Origin: Proteobacteria bacterium UBA2363
GTDB lineage: Bacteria > Pseudomonadota > Gammaproteobacteria > Xanthomonadales > UBA2363
DNA: 64,000 nt
Direction: 5' to 3'
Assembly: GCA_002344355.1 (NCBI GenBank)
Contig: DDTN01000039.1
Span: forward strand, 9,026 to 73,025
Shown: positions 25,705 through 35,047 of the stretch, piece by piece
Position numbering within the stretch: the stretch's first letter is position 1
Layout: each line of letters starts with the position of its first letter
Made by a program: the position numbers and the translations under genes
Notes under the pieces: model-generated
Databases searched by the model: none
What the model was told of the DNA's origin: nothing
The model's input: only the letters and a program-made list of their open reading frames with translations

Positions 25705-25992
25705 TCACTTCTTCTTCAGCAGGCCGCCGATCAGCGGCAGGATCAGGCCGGCGACCGCGCCGATGCCGCCCTGCGCGGCCAGCGCCGCCGGGTCGCTGCC
25801 GGTGCCGGCCATGCCGAGCATCTCGAACAGGCCGGCGGCCTGGGCGCCCTGCGCGCCGGCGACGCCGCCGACCGCGCCCAGCACGCTGTTCAGCAGCGGG
25901 CCCAGGCTGCGCGCCTTGTTGATCAGGCCGGCGATGTTGCCGCCGACCAGGCCGGCGATGGCCTGGACGATCAGGGGCAAAAGGTTCTCCAT
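25705..25992 (-). CDS. small glycine/leucine-rich membrane-associated protein
   Basis: This is a 95-residue protein whose ATG at 25992 follows a good GGGAGGAG site nine bases upstream. It opens MENLLPLIVQAIAGLVGGNIAGLIN and ends LILPLIGGLLKKK. It has two hydrophobic glycine-zipper-like stretches (about 4-27 and 76-92) around an Ala/Gly-rich middle and a lysine tail. It looks like a divergent member of a widespread family of small GG-rich hypothetical proteins with a similar opening; no function is known to me. It is not obviously a bacteriocin, since no leader or export gene is nearby. It converges on the nucleoside transporter with 41 bases between. Confidence 0.65.
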   Translation of the reverse strand: MENLLPLIVQAIAGLVGGNIAGLINKARSLGPLLNSVLGAVGGVAGAQGAQAAGLFEMLGMAGTGSDPAALAAQGGIGAVAGLILPLIGGLLKKK

Positions 25993-26145
25993 GGTGGTGC
26001 TCCTCCCTTGCATTCTCGTTATGCGGAACGCTCCGCCGGGCCAGTCTAGTCCTCCCGGCCCGCTGCGCCGCCGCCTTGACGGAACCGTCGCCGGGCGCTG
26101 TGATGGCGGGCTAGCCGGCGCGCCGGCGCAGTGGGGTTGCAGGCC

Positions 26146-27123
26146 ATGCCCGGCCACGACGTGGTGGTGATCGGTTCCTACGTCCAGGACCACATCTGGA
26201 CGCTGCCGGCCTTTCCGCGCCCGGGCGAGACCGCGCCGGCGGCCGGCTATGCCAGCTGCGCGGGCGGCAAGGGCTTCAACCAGGCCGTCGCCGCCCGGCG
26301 GCTGGGTGCCGATGCGCTGTTCGTGGGCGCCCTGGGCGACGACGCCGGCGCCGAAGGCGCCCGTGCCTTCGCTGCCGCCGAGGGGCTGGCGGCGTCCTGG
26401 CAGGTGGTCGCCGGCGAGCCGACCGCGGCGGCCGGCATCCTGGTCGACGGCGCCGGCAACAACCTGATCGCGGTCGCCCTGGGCGCGAACCGGAAGCTGG
26501 CGCCGAGCTTCATCGCCGGCCTGGCCGGCGGGCTGGCCGGCAGCCGCCTGCTGCTGACCCAGATGGAGACCTGCCTGGCCGCGCTGGCGGCGGTCGCCGA
26601 CCTGGCCGACGCCCTGGCCATTCCGGCGATCCTGAACCCGGCGCCGATGGATGGCGCGCTGCCGCCCGCCCTGCTGCGCCGCTTCCCGCTGGTGACGCCG
26701 AACGAGACCGAGTTCGCGCAGCTTCTGGAATGCTGCGGCGTGGCGCAGGTCGATCCGGACCAGGTGGCCGCGCTGTCCGACGACGAACTGCAGCGGCTCG
26801 CCCGCGGCCTGGGCGTGGCCACTGTCGTGGTCACCCTGGGTCGCCACGGCTGCTTCGTCTGCCATGCCGGGGGCAGCCCCTGGGCCGCCGGCGAACCGGC
26901 CTGCTATCGCCTGGCCGCCGAGGCCGTGGCCAGCATCGACAGCACCGGCGCCGGCGACTGCTTCAACGGCGCCCTGGCCGCCGCCCTGGCCGCCGGTCCC
27001 GGCACCGGCTTCCGCACGGCGATCGTCGATGCCAACCGCGCCGCCGCCCTGTCCACCGAGCGCCGCGGCACCACCGTCGCCATGCCCAACCGCGCCGAAG
27101 TCGTGGCCCGCTTCGGCGCCTGA
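26146..27123 (+). CDS. PfkB-family carbohydrate kinase, ribokinase-like
   Basis: This 325-residue enzyme starts at the ATG giving MPGHDVVVIGSY. A GTG 15 bases upstream is an alternative. PfkB signatures are present: the sugar-binding GGKGFNQAVAARRLG (about 36-50), TPNETEF before the ATP site, VVVTLGRHGC, and the C-terminal motif DSTGAGDCFNGALAAAL with the catalytic aspartate in GAGD. The closest fit is ribokinase, which phosphorylates D-ribose at O5; related PfkB kinases acting on other sugars or nucleosides cannot be excluded. The proximity of the nucleoside transporter supports a salvage role. Confidence 0.87.
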   Translation: MPGHDVVVIGSYVQDHIWTLPAFPRPGETAPAAGYASCAGGKGFNQAVAARRLGADALFVGALGDDAGAEGARAFAAAEGLAASWQVVAGEPTAAAGILVDGAGNNLIAVALGANRKLAPSFIAGLAGGLAGSRLLLTQMETCLAALAAVADLADALAIPAILNPAPMDGALPPALLRRFPLVTPNETEFAQLLECCGVAQVDPDQVAALSDDELQRLARGLGVATVVVTLGRHGCFVCHAGGSPWAAGEPACYRLAAEAVASIDSTGAGDCFNGALAAALAAGPGTGFRTAIVDANRAAALSTERRGTTVAMPNRAEVVARFGA

Positions 27124-27201
27124 GTGCTGCATCGCCGCATCCGCAGCGTCGTTGCCGTTTCCACAGCGTGTTAGCCTTCCCCGGTCCCCAGGAGAATCGC
27201 C

Positions 27202-28290
27202 ATGCGCCTGCCCGCCCTCGCCCTGCTGCTGGCCTTCGCCGCCCCCGCCCTTGCCTGCCCGGAACCGCCGTTCAACGAGACCGTCGAGCTGGGCGGCACC
27301 GCGACCTGGCTGGAGGGCGACGACGGCTGCGCCCTGGATGTCCGCATCGATGCCAACGTGCGCGGGTCGGCGGCGATGGCCCACGTGCGGCGCCGCGACC
27401 AGGCGCCGCTGATGGAGCTGGCCTTCCGGGCCGACCTCTCGGCGCTGACCGGTCTCAACGCGGTGCAGGTATTCGATCTGGTCCACGCCGTGTCCGCCCA
27501 GCCCGCCGGCAGCGGCGACCAGCGCACCGCCACGGTGTTCGCGCTGTCGGTGTTCGGCAATATCGCGGGCACGTCCCGGAACCTGGGCGTGTCCGCTCCC
27601 TGTCCCGGCCAGCCGGGCGGCCAGTGCACGTTGTCGGTGCCGCTGCCTGTGCGCCCCGAGATCACGCTGCGGCTGGAGGAAGGCGCCGGCACCGGCAGCC
27701 TGCGCCTGTGGGTGGACACGCCGACCAGCGATGCCCCGACCGCGGTCATGAACGGCCTGGACACCGTGGCGCTGGGCGGCATCGAACGCCTGGCCCTGGG
27801 CCTGGGCAACCCCAGCACCGGGTTCCTGGCAGGGCAGGCCACGCGCACCGTGCGCTTCGACCGCATCGCCCTGGCCGACGACCAGCTCGCCTGGATCAGC
27901 CACGAGGCCGGCGAGGACGCCAACTGCCCTGTAGGAGTGCCCTTTCCGCTCGGTTCCGTGAGCGGAAGCACCTGCACCGGCAGCCACGACCTGCCGGCCC
28001 TGGCCTCGGGCAGCACGCGCAACCGCTCGCCAGCCGTGCTCTACCGATTCACCCTGCCTGAGCCGCGCACCGGTGCCTTCTCAATCGCCGAGCCGACGCC
28101 GTTCGGGGTGGCGCTGTTCCTGTGCGAGGTCCCCTGCGGGCCGGCCACCCGCTGCATCGCCACCGGGAATGCGGGCAATCCGCTGACCTTCTCGCAACTG
28201 CAGGGAACCTGGTACCTGGTGGTCAAGCCGGCCGGCGGACCGTCAGCCTGCGGGAACTACACCCTCACGTACAACGGACCGTTGGGCTGA
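27202..28290 (+). CDS. exported protein with PPC-like C-terminal domain
   Basis: This 362-residue protein has a signal peptide (LPALALLLAFAAPALA, cleavage before Cys19), and its ATG is preceded by AGGAG. Cys19 directly after ALA might allow lipidation, but leucine is not at the -3 position, so this is doubtful. Residues 25-240 are a beta-rich domain resembling a lectin-like sandwich (TVELGGTATWLEGDDGCAL, later FDRIALADDQLAWISHEAG). Residues 250-362 resemble the bacterial pre-peptidase C-terminal domain (LYRFTLPEPRTGAFSI, GTWYLVVKPAGGPSACGNYTLTY). No catalytic motif is visible. It may bind extracellular material, which is inference only. Confidence 0.65.
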   Translation: MRLPALALLLAFAAPALACPEPPFNETVELGGTATWLEGDDGCALDVRIDANVRGSAAMAHVRRRDQAPLMELAFRADLSALTGLNAVQVFDLVHAVSAQPAGSGDQRTATVFALSVFGNIAGTSRNLGVSAPCPGQPGGQCTLSVPLPVRPEITLRLEEGAGTGSLRLWVDTPTSDAPTAVMNGLDTVALGGIERLALGLGNPSTGFLAGQATRTVRFDRIALADDQLAWISHEAGEDANCPVGVPFPLGSVSGSTCTGSHDLPALASGSTRNRSPAVLYRFTLPEPRTGAFSIAEPTPFGVALFLCEVPCGPATRCIATGNAGNPLTFSQLQGTWYLVVKPAGGPSACGNYTLTYNGPLG

Positions 28291-28446
28291 GACGGGCGCC
28301 AACGCAGTAGGCCGCCTTTCCGGAGGATCTGGTGCCCCCCGGTCCGGCGTGGCGGGTTCCGGCCCGCGGGTGACCAGGGCTTCACGCACGTGAACGATGT
28401 TGACGCGCCCGCCGCGGCGCGTCCCGCCCCGCTACCATGGCCGGCC

Positions 28447-29436
28447 ATGCAGATCGGCCGCCACCGCATCGATCCGCCGCTGGTGCTGGCGCCGATGGCC
28501 GGCATCACCGACAAGCCGTTCCGGGTGCTGTGCAAGCGCCTGGGCGCCGGCCTGTGCGTGTCGGAAATGACCGCCGCCGATCCGGCGCTGCGGCACACCC
28601 GAAAGTCGGCGCTGCGCCGCGAGCATTCCGGCGAGCCGGAGCCGGTGGCGGTGCAGATCGCCGGCTGGGATCCGGCGATGCTGGCCGACGCCGCGCGCTT
28701 CAACGCCGACCAGGGCGCCCAGATCATCGACATCAACATGGGCTGCCCGGCCAAGAAGGTGTGCCGGCGCGAGGCCGGTTCCGCCCTGCTCGCCGACGAG
28801 CCGCTGGTGGCGCGCATCCTGGCCGCCGTGGTGGCCGCGGTCGAGGTGCCGGTGACCCTGAAGATCCGCACGGGCCCGGACCCGGCCAACCGCAACGGCG
28901 TGCGCATCGCCCGGATCGCCGAGGATTCCGGCATCGCCGCCCTGGCCGTGCACGGCCGCACCCGCGCCGACCGCTTCCTGGGCCGCGCCGAATACGCCAC
29001 CATCGCGGCGATCAGGCGTGCGGTGGCGATCCCGGTGATCGCAAACGGCGACATCGACTCGCCGCAGGCCGCGCGCGCGGTGCTCGAGGCCACCGGTGCC
29101 GATGCCGTGATGGTCGGTCGCGCCGCCCAGGGCCGGCCCTGGATCTTCGCCGAGATCGCCGCCTACCTGGCGACCGGCCAGGTGCCGGCCCCGCCTTCGC
29201 CGGCCCAGGTCGGGGACTGGCTGCTCGGGCACCTGGACGGGCTGTACGCCCTGTACGGCGAGCCCCCGGGCGTACGCATCGCGCGCAAGCACATCGGCTG
29301 GTACTGCCGCAGCCATGCCGGGGCCGAGGCGTTCTGGCGGCAGGTCAGCGGCATCGAGCAGGCGCGCGCGCAGCGCGACGCGGTCGCGGCGTTTTTCGCC
29401 GCGCTGGCGGACCCGGCCTGGTCGAGGGCGGCATGA
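28447..29436 (+). CDS. dusB: tRNA-dihydrouridine synthase B
   Basis: This 329-residue FMN enzyme starts at the ATG giving MQIGRHRIDPPLVLAPMAGITDKPFR. An ATG 57 bases upstream would add a proline/alanine-rich unconserved leader. It has the Dus TIM-barrel marks: LAPMAGITD, the catalytic cysteine in NMGCPAKKVCRREAGSALL, HGRTR, VIANGDI and the phosphate-binding MVGRAAQGRPWIF. DusB reduces a D-loop uridine of tRNA (U17 in E. coli) using NADPH. In many proteobacteria dusB precedes fis; here it is followed by a diguanylate cyclase whose ATG overlaps its stop codon (ATGA). Confidence 0.95.
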   Translation: MQIGRHRIDPPLVLAPMAGITDKPFRVLCKRLGAGLCVSEMTAADPALRHTRKSALRREHSGEPEPVAVQIAGWDPAMLADAARFNADQGAQIIDINMGCPAKKVCRREAGSALLADEPLVARILAAVVAAVEVPVTLKIRTGPDPANRNGVRIARIAEDSGIAALAVHGRTRADRFLGRAEYATIAAIRRAVAIPVIANGDIDSPQAARAVLEATGADAVMVGRAAQGRPWIFAEIAAYLATGQVPAPPSPAQVGDWLLGHLDGLYALYGEPPGVRIARKHIGWYCRSHAGAEAFWRQVSGIEQARAQRDAVAAFFAALADPAWSRAA

Positions 29437-31382
29437 GGGCGGTTGCCGTCCGCGCCCAGGACGCGACCGCGCATCGGTGCGCCGCCCGTGCCTGCCCGGT
29501 CCGGGCGCTGCGGGCGCTGTCCGGACTGCTCGCCGGCCTGCTGGTCGCGGTCGCCACGGCGGTCGCCCAGTCGCCGCCGGCGGCCGAGGACTGCGAGGCC
29601 TTGAGCAATACCGACCCCGCCGCCGCCCATGCGCTGGCCGAGCGGCAGCTCGCCGCCCCCGGCCTTTCCCTGGAAGCCGAGATCCAGGCCCGGATGTGCC
29701 TGGCCTGGTCGCACGTGCGCACCGGCGAGGCCGACCAGGCGCGTGCCGAAGCCGACCGCCTGCTCGACCTGGCCGCCCGCGAAGGCCTGTCGCCGGCGGT
29801 GGTGACCGCGGCGCTGCGCCGCGCCGGCAGCGTGCATTTCTCCCTGGGCGACCGCCATGACGCGGTCGACCGCTTCGTGCAGGCGCTGGAAATCGCCGAC
29901 GAGCACGGCCTGGACAACGAACGGATCGGCCTGCTCATCAACCTCGGCATCGCCCGCGGCAGCCTCGACGAGGGCCTGCAGGCGCAGGCGCACTTCGAGG
30001 AGGCCCTGCGGCTGATGGAGGCCACCGGCCACCGCCAGCACGAGCCGCCGCTGCTCAACAACTACGGCCTGTCCCTGGTCCAGAACGGCGAGCCCGGGCG
30101 CGGCCTGCCGCTGCTGGAACGGGCGCTGGAACTGGCCGAGGCCCAGGGCAACCGGGTCGGCATCGCCCACGTCACCCACAGCATCGGCTTCGCGCTGCGC
30201 CAGCTCGGCCGGCTCGAGGAGGCCGAGGCCAGCCTGCGGCGCGCCCTGGCCGAGCGCCGCGAGATCGGCGCCCGCGCAGGCGAGGGCGCGACCCTGCTCG
30301 AGCTGGCCCGCGTCGAGCAGGCGCGCGGCGAGCTGGCCGCCGCCCTGGCCGATGCCGAGACCGCCGTGGCGCTGGCCCGGGAGACCGGCGACGAGGCCAC
30401 CGAGCGCGACGGCATGCACACGCTGTCGACCCTCTACGCCAGCCTGGGGCGGATTCCGGAGGCCTACCAGGCCGAGCGCCGCAACAACGAGATGAACCTG
30501 CGCTTCGCGCGCGAGCAGAACGTCCAGCGGCTCGCCGAACTGGAGGCCCGCCTGCGCTCGCAGATGGACCGTCGCGAGCTCGAGCTGTTGCGTCGCGACA
30601 ACGAGATCCAGGCCCTGCAGCTCGAGCGCGACCGCCTGGCCCGGCGCTACGGGATCGGCCTGCTGGCGCTGATCGTGCTGGCCGCCGGGCTGGCCACCTG
30701 GCACCAGCGCCGGGTCAACCGGCAGCTGCGCCATGCCAACGCCAAGGACGACATGACCGGCCTGTCCAACCGCCGGCACATGACGCGGGTGCTGGACTGG
30801 CTGCAGGCGCACCGCGGCACCGCCGCCCTCCAGGCCGGTCCGGTGCGGGCCGGTGTGCTGTTCCTGATCGACATCGACCGCTTCAAGTCGATCAACGACC
30901 GGTTCGGCCACGAGGTCGGCGACAAGGTGCTGGTCACGGTCGCGCAGCGCCTTCGTGCCAGCACCCGCGGCGGCGACCGCGGCGGCGACCGCCTGTGCCG
31001 CTGGGGCGGCGAGGAATTCCTGGTGGCCGCCCCCGACCTGACCGAGCAGCAGGCCATGGACATGGCCGAGCGGCTGCGGTCGCTGGTCTCGGCCGCGCCG
31101 GTGACCGTGGAGGGCGGGGCATCCGTGCCGGTCTCGGTGTCGGTGGGCTTCGCCCCCTGGCCGCTGTTCGAGGGCGGCGCCGCGCTGCCCTGGCTGCTGA
31201 CCCTGCGCCTGGCCGACCAGGCGCTGTACCTGGCCAAGGATGCCGGCCGCGACACCTGGGCCGGCTACTGGGGGGGTGTCTGGCCGGCCGGTCGCGATGC
31301 CGAGGGCCTGGCCCGGGACCTGGCCCGGCACCTGCCCGAGCTGCTCCGCGACGGCACCCTGCGCCTGCGCCGCCCGTCCTGA
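29433..31382 (+). CDS. membrane diguanylate cyclase with periplasmic TPR sensor domain
   Basis: This 649-residue protein overlaps the dusB stop by four bases. A signal or anchor helix lies at about 25-45 (LRALSGLLAGLLVAVATAVAQS). TPR repeats span about 55-350, an Arg/Glu-rich coiled coil about 355-405, and a transmembrane helix about 408-425 (YGIGLLALIVLAAGLATWH). The C-terminal GGDEF domain holds DDMTGLSNRR, FLIDIDRFKSINDRFGH and the active site GGEEF at 525-529, so it should make c-di-GMP. The inhibitory I-site RxxD is in the right place five residues before GGEEF and is duplicated as RGGD-RGGD (512-519). No EAL domain is present. The periplasmic TPRs probably sense a peptide or protein; the signal is unknown. 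Confidence 0.92.
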   Translation: MRAVAVRAQDATAHRCAARACPVRALRALSGLLAGLLVAVATAVAQSPPAAEDCEALSNTDPAAAHALAERQLAAPGLSLEAEIQARMCLAWSHVRTGEADQARAEADRLLDLAAREGLSPAVVTAALRRAGSVHFSLGDRHDAVDRFVQALEIADEHGLDNERIGLLINLGIARGSLDEGLQAQAHFEEALRLMEATGHRQHEPPLLNNYGLSLVQNGEPGRGLPLLERALELAEAQGNRVGIAHVTHSIGFALRQLGRLEEAEASLRRALAERREIGARAGEGATLLELARVEQARGELAAALADAETAVALARETGDEATERDGMHTLSTLYASLGRIPEAYQAERRNNEMNLRFAREQNVQRLAELEARLRSQMDRRELELLRRDNEIQALQLERDRLARRYGIGLLALIVLAAGLATWHQRRVNRQLRHANAKDDMTGLSNRRHMTRVLDWLQAHRGTAALQAGPVRAGVLFLIDIDRFKSINDRFGHEVGDKVLVTVAQRLRASTRGGDRGGDRLCRWGGEEFLVAAPDLTEQQAMDMAERLRSLVSAAPVTVEGGASVPVSVSVGFAPWPLFEGGAALPWLLTLRLADQALYLAKDAGRDTWAGYWGGVWPAGRDAEGLARDLARHLPELLRDGTLRLRRPS

Positions 31383-31411
31383 GGCCGTCCGGCGGTCGCC
31401 CGGGGCGGGAC

Positions 31412-31420
31412 TGTTAGAAT
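31412..31420 (+). promoter_or_regulatory. extended -10 promoter element
   Basis: TGT-TAGAAT forms an extended -10 match 30 bases before the ATG of the indolepyruvate oxidoreductase. No clear -35 hexamer is seen, which is usual for extended -10 promoters. It suggests that this gene has its own promoter apart from the upstream cyclase. Confidence 0.5.
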
Positions 31421-31450
31421 GCGCGACCCCCGCAAGCCGGTTCCAGCGCC

Positions 31451-34400
31451 ATGTCCGCCAGCCTCTCCGCGCCCGCGATCGACGCCGGGTACACCCTCGA
31501 GCACAAGTACACCCGCACCCAGGGCCGGATCTACCTGAGCGGCGTGCAGGCGCTGGTGCGCCTGCCGCTGATGCAGCGGATGCGCGACCAGGCCGCCGGC
31601 CTGGACACCGCCGGCTTCATCTCCGGCTACCGGGGTTCGCCGCTGGGTGGCTTCGACCTGGAACTGTGGCGCGCCCGCAAGCACCTGTCCGCCGCCGCCG
31701 TGAAGTTCGTGCCCGGGCTCAACGAGGACCTCGGCGCGACCATGGTCTGGGGCAGCCAGCAGGCCAACCTGTTCCCGGGGGCGAAGCACGACGGCGTCTA
31801 TGCCATGTGGTACGGCAAGGGGCCGGGTGTCGACCGCTGCGGCGACGTGTTCAAGCACGGCAACGCCGCCGGCACCTCGCGCCATGGCGGCGTGCTGGCC
31901 CTGGCCGCCGACGACCACGCCTGCCGCAGCTCGACCCTGCCGCACGGCTCCGAGCACGAGTTCGTCTCGGCGCTGATGCCGGTGCTCAACCCGGCCGGCG
32001 TCCAGGACATCCTCGACATGGGCCTGCTCGGCTGGGCGATGAGCCGCTTCACCGGCCGCTGGGTCGGCTTCAAGACCATCGCCGAGACCGTCGAATCCTC
32101 GGCCAGCGTCACCGTCGACCCGCACCAGCTCGACATCGTGGTGCCGGGCGACTTCCCGTTGCCGCCGGGCGGCCTCAACATCCGCTGGCCGGATCCGCCG
32201 CTGGACCAGGAGATGCGCCTGCACCAGTACGCGGTCGACGCGGCGATCGCCTTCGCGCGCGCCAACGGCATCGACCGCGTCGTGTTCGACTCGCCGCGCG
32301 CCCGCCTGGGCATCGTCACCACCGGCAAGAGCTACCTGGACGTGCTGCAGGCCCTGGAATACCTGGGCATCGACGCCGAGGCCTGCCGCGACATCGGCAT
32401 CCGCGTCTACAAGGTCGGCATGACCTGGCCGCTGGAGCCGGCCGGCATCCGCGAGTTCGCGCGCGGCCTGGAGGACATCGTCGTCGTCGAGGAGAAGCGC
32501 GCCTTCATCGAGTCGCAGATGAAGGAGGCCATGTACAACTGGGACCACGAGCGGCGCCCGAGCATCGTCGGCAAGTACGACGAGTCCGGCGACTGGATCC
32601 TGCCCAGCACCTCGGAACTGACCCCGGCGCGCATCGCCCGGGTCATCGCCGGCCGGCTGGCGCGTTTCTTCAGCAGCGAGCGCATCGAGCAGCGCCTGAA
32701 GTGGATCGCCGCCAAGGAGGCCGAGCTGGCGCTGCCGCGGCCGGTGTTCCCGCGCGCCGCGCACTACTGCTCGGGCTGCCCGCACAACACCTCGACCGTG
32801 GTCCCGGAAGGCTCCCGGGCGCTGGGCGGTATCGGCTGCCACTACATGGTCACCTGGATGGACCGGCGCACCGACACCTTCACCCAGATGGGCGGCGAGG
32901 GCGTGACCTGGTGCGGGCAGGCGCCGTTCACCAGCGAGAAGCACGTCTTCCAGAACCTCGGCGACGGCACCTACTTCCACTCCGGCTCGCTGGCGATCCG
33001 CCAGGCGATCGCCGCCGGCGTCAACATCACCTACAAGATCCTCTACAACGACGCGGTGGCGATGACCGGCGGCCAGCCGGTCGACGGCACCCTGACCGTG
33101 CCCGACATCGCCCACCAGGTGCGCGCCGAGGGCGTGACCACGATCGTCGTGCTGTCCGACGACATCGGCAAGTGGAGCCGCCCGGAGATCTTCCCCGAGG
33201 GCGTCGAGTTCGCGCCGCGCGAGCGCCTGGACGAGGTCCAGAAGCGGCTGCGCGAGATCCCCGGCACAACGGTGCTGATCTACGACCAGACCTGTGCCGC
33301 CGAGAAGCGCCGGCGCCGCAAGCGCAAGCTGATGGTCGACCCGCCCAAGCGGGTGATGATCAACTCGCTGGTCTGCGAGGGCTGCGGCGACTGCGGCGTG
33401 AAGTCCAACTGCGTGTCGGTGCTGCCGCTGGAGACCGAGTTCGGCCGCAAGCGCAGCATCGACCAGAGCAGCTGCAACAAGGACTACTCCTGCGTCGAGG
33501 GCTTCTGCCCCAGCTTCGTCACCGTGCACGGCGGCGCCCTGCGCAAGCCGAAGCCGCGCGCCGGCGCGATCGACCCGGCCGCGCTGCCGATGCCGTCGCT
33601 GCCGGCGCTGGCGCAGCCCTGGAACATCCTGGTCACCGGCATCGGCGGCACCGGCGTGGTCACCATCGGCGCCCTGATCGGCATGGCCGCGCACCTGGAA
33701 GGCAAGGGCACCAGCGTGCTCGACCAGACCGGCCTGGCCCAGAAGGGCGGCGCGGTCACCACCCACGTGCGCATCGCGCAGCGGCCCGAGGACATCCACG
33801 CGGTGCGCATCGCCGCCGGCGAGGCCGACCTGGTGCTGGGCTGCGACATGGTCGTGGTCAACGACTACTGGGCGCTGTCGAAGATCCGCGCCGACCGCTC
33901 CAACGTGGTGCTGAACACCTACGAGGCGATGCCCGGCACCTTCACCCGCCAGCCGGACATGCAGTTCCCGGCCGCCGACATCGTGCAGGCCGTGCGCACC
34001 GCGCTGGGTGGCCGCGACCCGGCCCTGGTCGACGGCACCGCCCTGGCCACCGCCCTGCTCGGCGACGCGATCGGCGCCAACCTGTTCATGCTCGGCTATG
34101 CCTGGCAGAAGGGCTGGGTGCCGGTCGGCCTGGACGCGCTGATGCGCGCCGTGGAGCTCAACGGCGCCGCGGTCGAGATGAACCGCAAGGCCTTCACCTG
34201 GGGCCGCATGGCAGCGGTCGACGTCGCCGCCGTGCAGGCCGCGGCGGCCGGCGAGGACGCCGGTGCCGACGTGGTCGCGCTGCCGATCGACGACCTGCGC
34301 CTGTCGTCGGACCTCGACGAGCTGATCGCCCGCCGCGAGCGCTTCCTGACCGGCTACCAGAACGCCGCCTATGCGGCGCGCTGGCGCGCCCTGGTCGAGC

Positions 34401-34966
34401 GCGTGCGCGCCGCCGAGCAGCAGGTCGCGCCCGGCCGCACCGCGCTGACCGAGGCGGTCGCCCGCAACGCCGCCAAGCTCATGGCCTACAAGGACGAGTA
34501 CGAGGTCGCCCGCCTGTACACCAGCGGCGAGTTCCGCAGCCGCCTGGAGCAGACCTTCGACGGCGACTACAAGGTGCGCCTGCACCTGGCGCCGCCGCTG
34601 CTCAGCCGCCGCGACGCCGACGGCCACCTGGTCAAGCGCGAGTTCGGGCCGTGGCTGCTCAAGGCCTTCAGCCTGCTGGCGAAGCTCAAGGGCCTGCGCG
34701 GCACCTGGCTGGATCCGTTCGGCCATACCGCCGAGCGGCGCATGGAGCGGCGCCTGGTCGGGGAGTACTTCGCCACCGTCGACGAGCTGCTCGCCGGCCT
34801 CGATGCCGGTCGCCACGCGCTGGCGGTGGAGATCGCCTCGATCCCGGCCGACATCCGCGGCTTCGGCCACGTCAAGGAGGCGCACCTGGCGCGCGCGAAG
34901 ACGCGCTGGCAGGACCTCCTGGCGCGCTGGCGCGCCCCCGCGGCGCCGCTGCGCTCTGCGGCCTGA
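31451..34966 (+). CDS. indolepyruvate ferredoxin oxidoreductase, single-chain fused form
   Basis: This 1171-residue protein fuses the subunits of IorAB-type 2-oxoacid oxidoreductases. The N-terminal pyrimidine-binding part (about 10-420) has SGYRGSPLGGFDLELW. The thiamine-diphosphate part (about 425-620) includes HYCSGCPHNTSTVVPEGS and GGIGCHYMVTWMDRR. A cysteine-rich iron-sulfur segment follows (CEGCGDCGVKSNC, then SSCNKDYSCVEGFCPSF, about 640-690). The gamma-type domain (ILVTGIGGTGVVTIGALIGMAAHLEG) comes next, then a C-terminal domain of the DUF6537 type. It oxidatively decarboxylates aryl pyruvates to acyl-CoA with ferredoxin as acceptor, in aromatic amino acid breakdown. The fused form is known in proteobacteria. 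Length and all segments are intact. Confidence 0.94.
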   Translation: MSASLSAPAIDAGYTLEHKYTRTQGRIYLSGVQALVRLPLMQRMRDQAAGLDTAGFISGYRGSPLGGFDLELWRARKHLSAAAVKFVPGLNEDLGATMVWGSQQANLFPGAKHDGVYAMWYGKGPGVDRCGDVFKHGNAAGTSRHGGVLALAADDHACRSSTLPHGSEHEFVSALMPVLNPAGVQDILDMGLLGWAMSRFTGRWVGFKTIAETVESSASVTVDPHQLDIVVPGDFPLPPGGLNIRWPDPPLDQEMRLHQYAVDAAIAFARANGIDRVVFDSPRARLGIVTTGKSYLDVLQALEYLGIDAEACRDIGIRVYKVGMTWPLEPAGIREFARGLEDIVVVEEKRAFIESQMKEAMYNWDHERRPSIVGKYDESGDWILPSTSELTPARIARVIAGRLARFFSSERIEQRLKWIAAKEAELALPRPVFPRAAHYCSGCPHNTSTVVPEGSRALGGIGCHYMVTWMDRRTDTFTQMGGEGVTWCGQAPFTSEKHVFQNLGDGTYFHSGSLAIRQAIAAGVNITYKILYNDAVAMTGGQPVDGTLTVPDIAHQVRAEGVTTIVVLSDDIGKWSRPEIFPEGVEFAPRERLDEVQKRLREIPGTTVLIYDQTCAAEKRRRRKRKLMVDPPKRVMINSLVCEGCGDCGVKSNCVSVLPLETEFGRKRSIDQSSCNKDYSCVEGFCPSFVTVHGGALRKPKPRAGAIDPAALPMPSLPALAQPWNILVTGIGGTGVVTIGALIGMAAHLEGKGTSVLDQTGLAQKGGAVTTHVRIAQRPEDIHAVRIAAGEADLVLGCDMVVVNDYWALSKIRADRSNVVLNTYEAMPGTFTRQPDMQFPAADIVQAVRTALGGRDPALVDGTALATALLGDAIGANLFMLGYAWQKGWVPVGLDALMRAVELNGAAVEMNRKAFTWGRMAAVDVAAVQAAAAGEDAGADVVALPIDDLRLSSDLDELIARRERFLTGYQNAAYAARWRALVERVRAAEQQVAPGRTALTEAVARNAAKLMAYKDEYEVARLYTSGEFRSRLEQTFDGDYKVRLHLAPPLLSRRDADGHLVKREFGPWLLKAFSLLAKLKGLRGTWLDPFGHTAERRMERRLVGEYFATVDELLAGLDAGRHALAVEIASIPADIRGFGHVKEAHLARAKTRWQDLLARWRAPAAPLRSAA

Positions 34967-35047
34967 ACCGGCGCCTGAGGTCCCGGTCCGCCTGGCGCGT
35001 CCGATGCCTGGTCGCGCCCCGCCGCGGTGCCCGGGGCCGCCGCGCCC

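Noticed and set aside
19099..26049. A 2316-codon open frame on the plus strand across the subtilase and ETF-QO genes
   Set aside because: It is antisense to two well-supported enzymes with intact catalytic motifs, and its composition is that of a GC-rich shadow frame.
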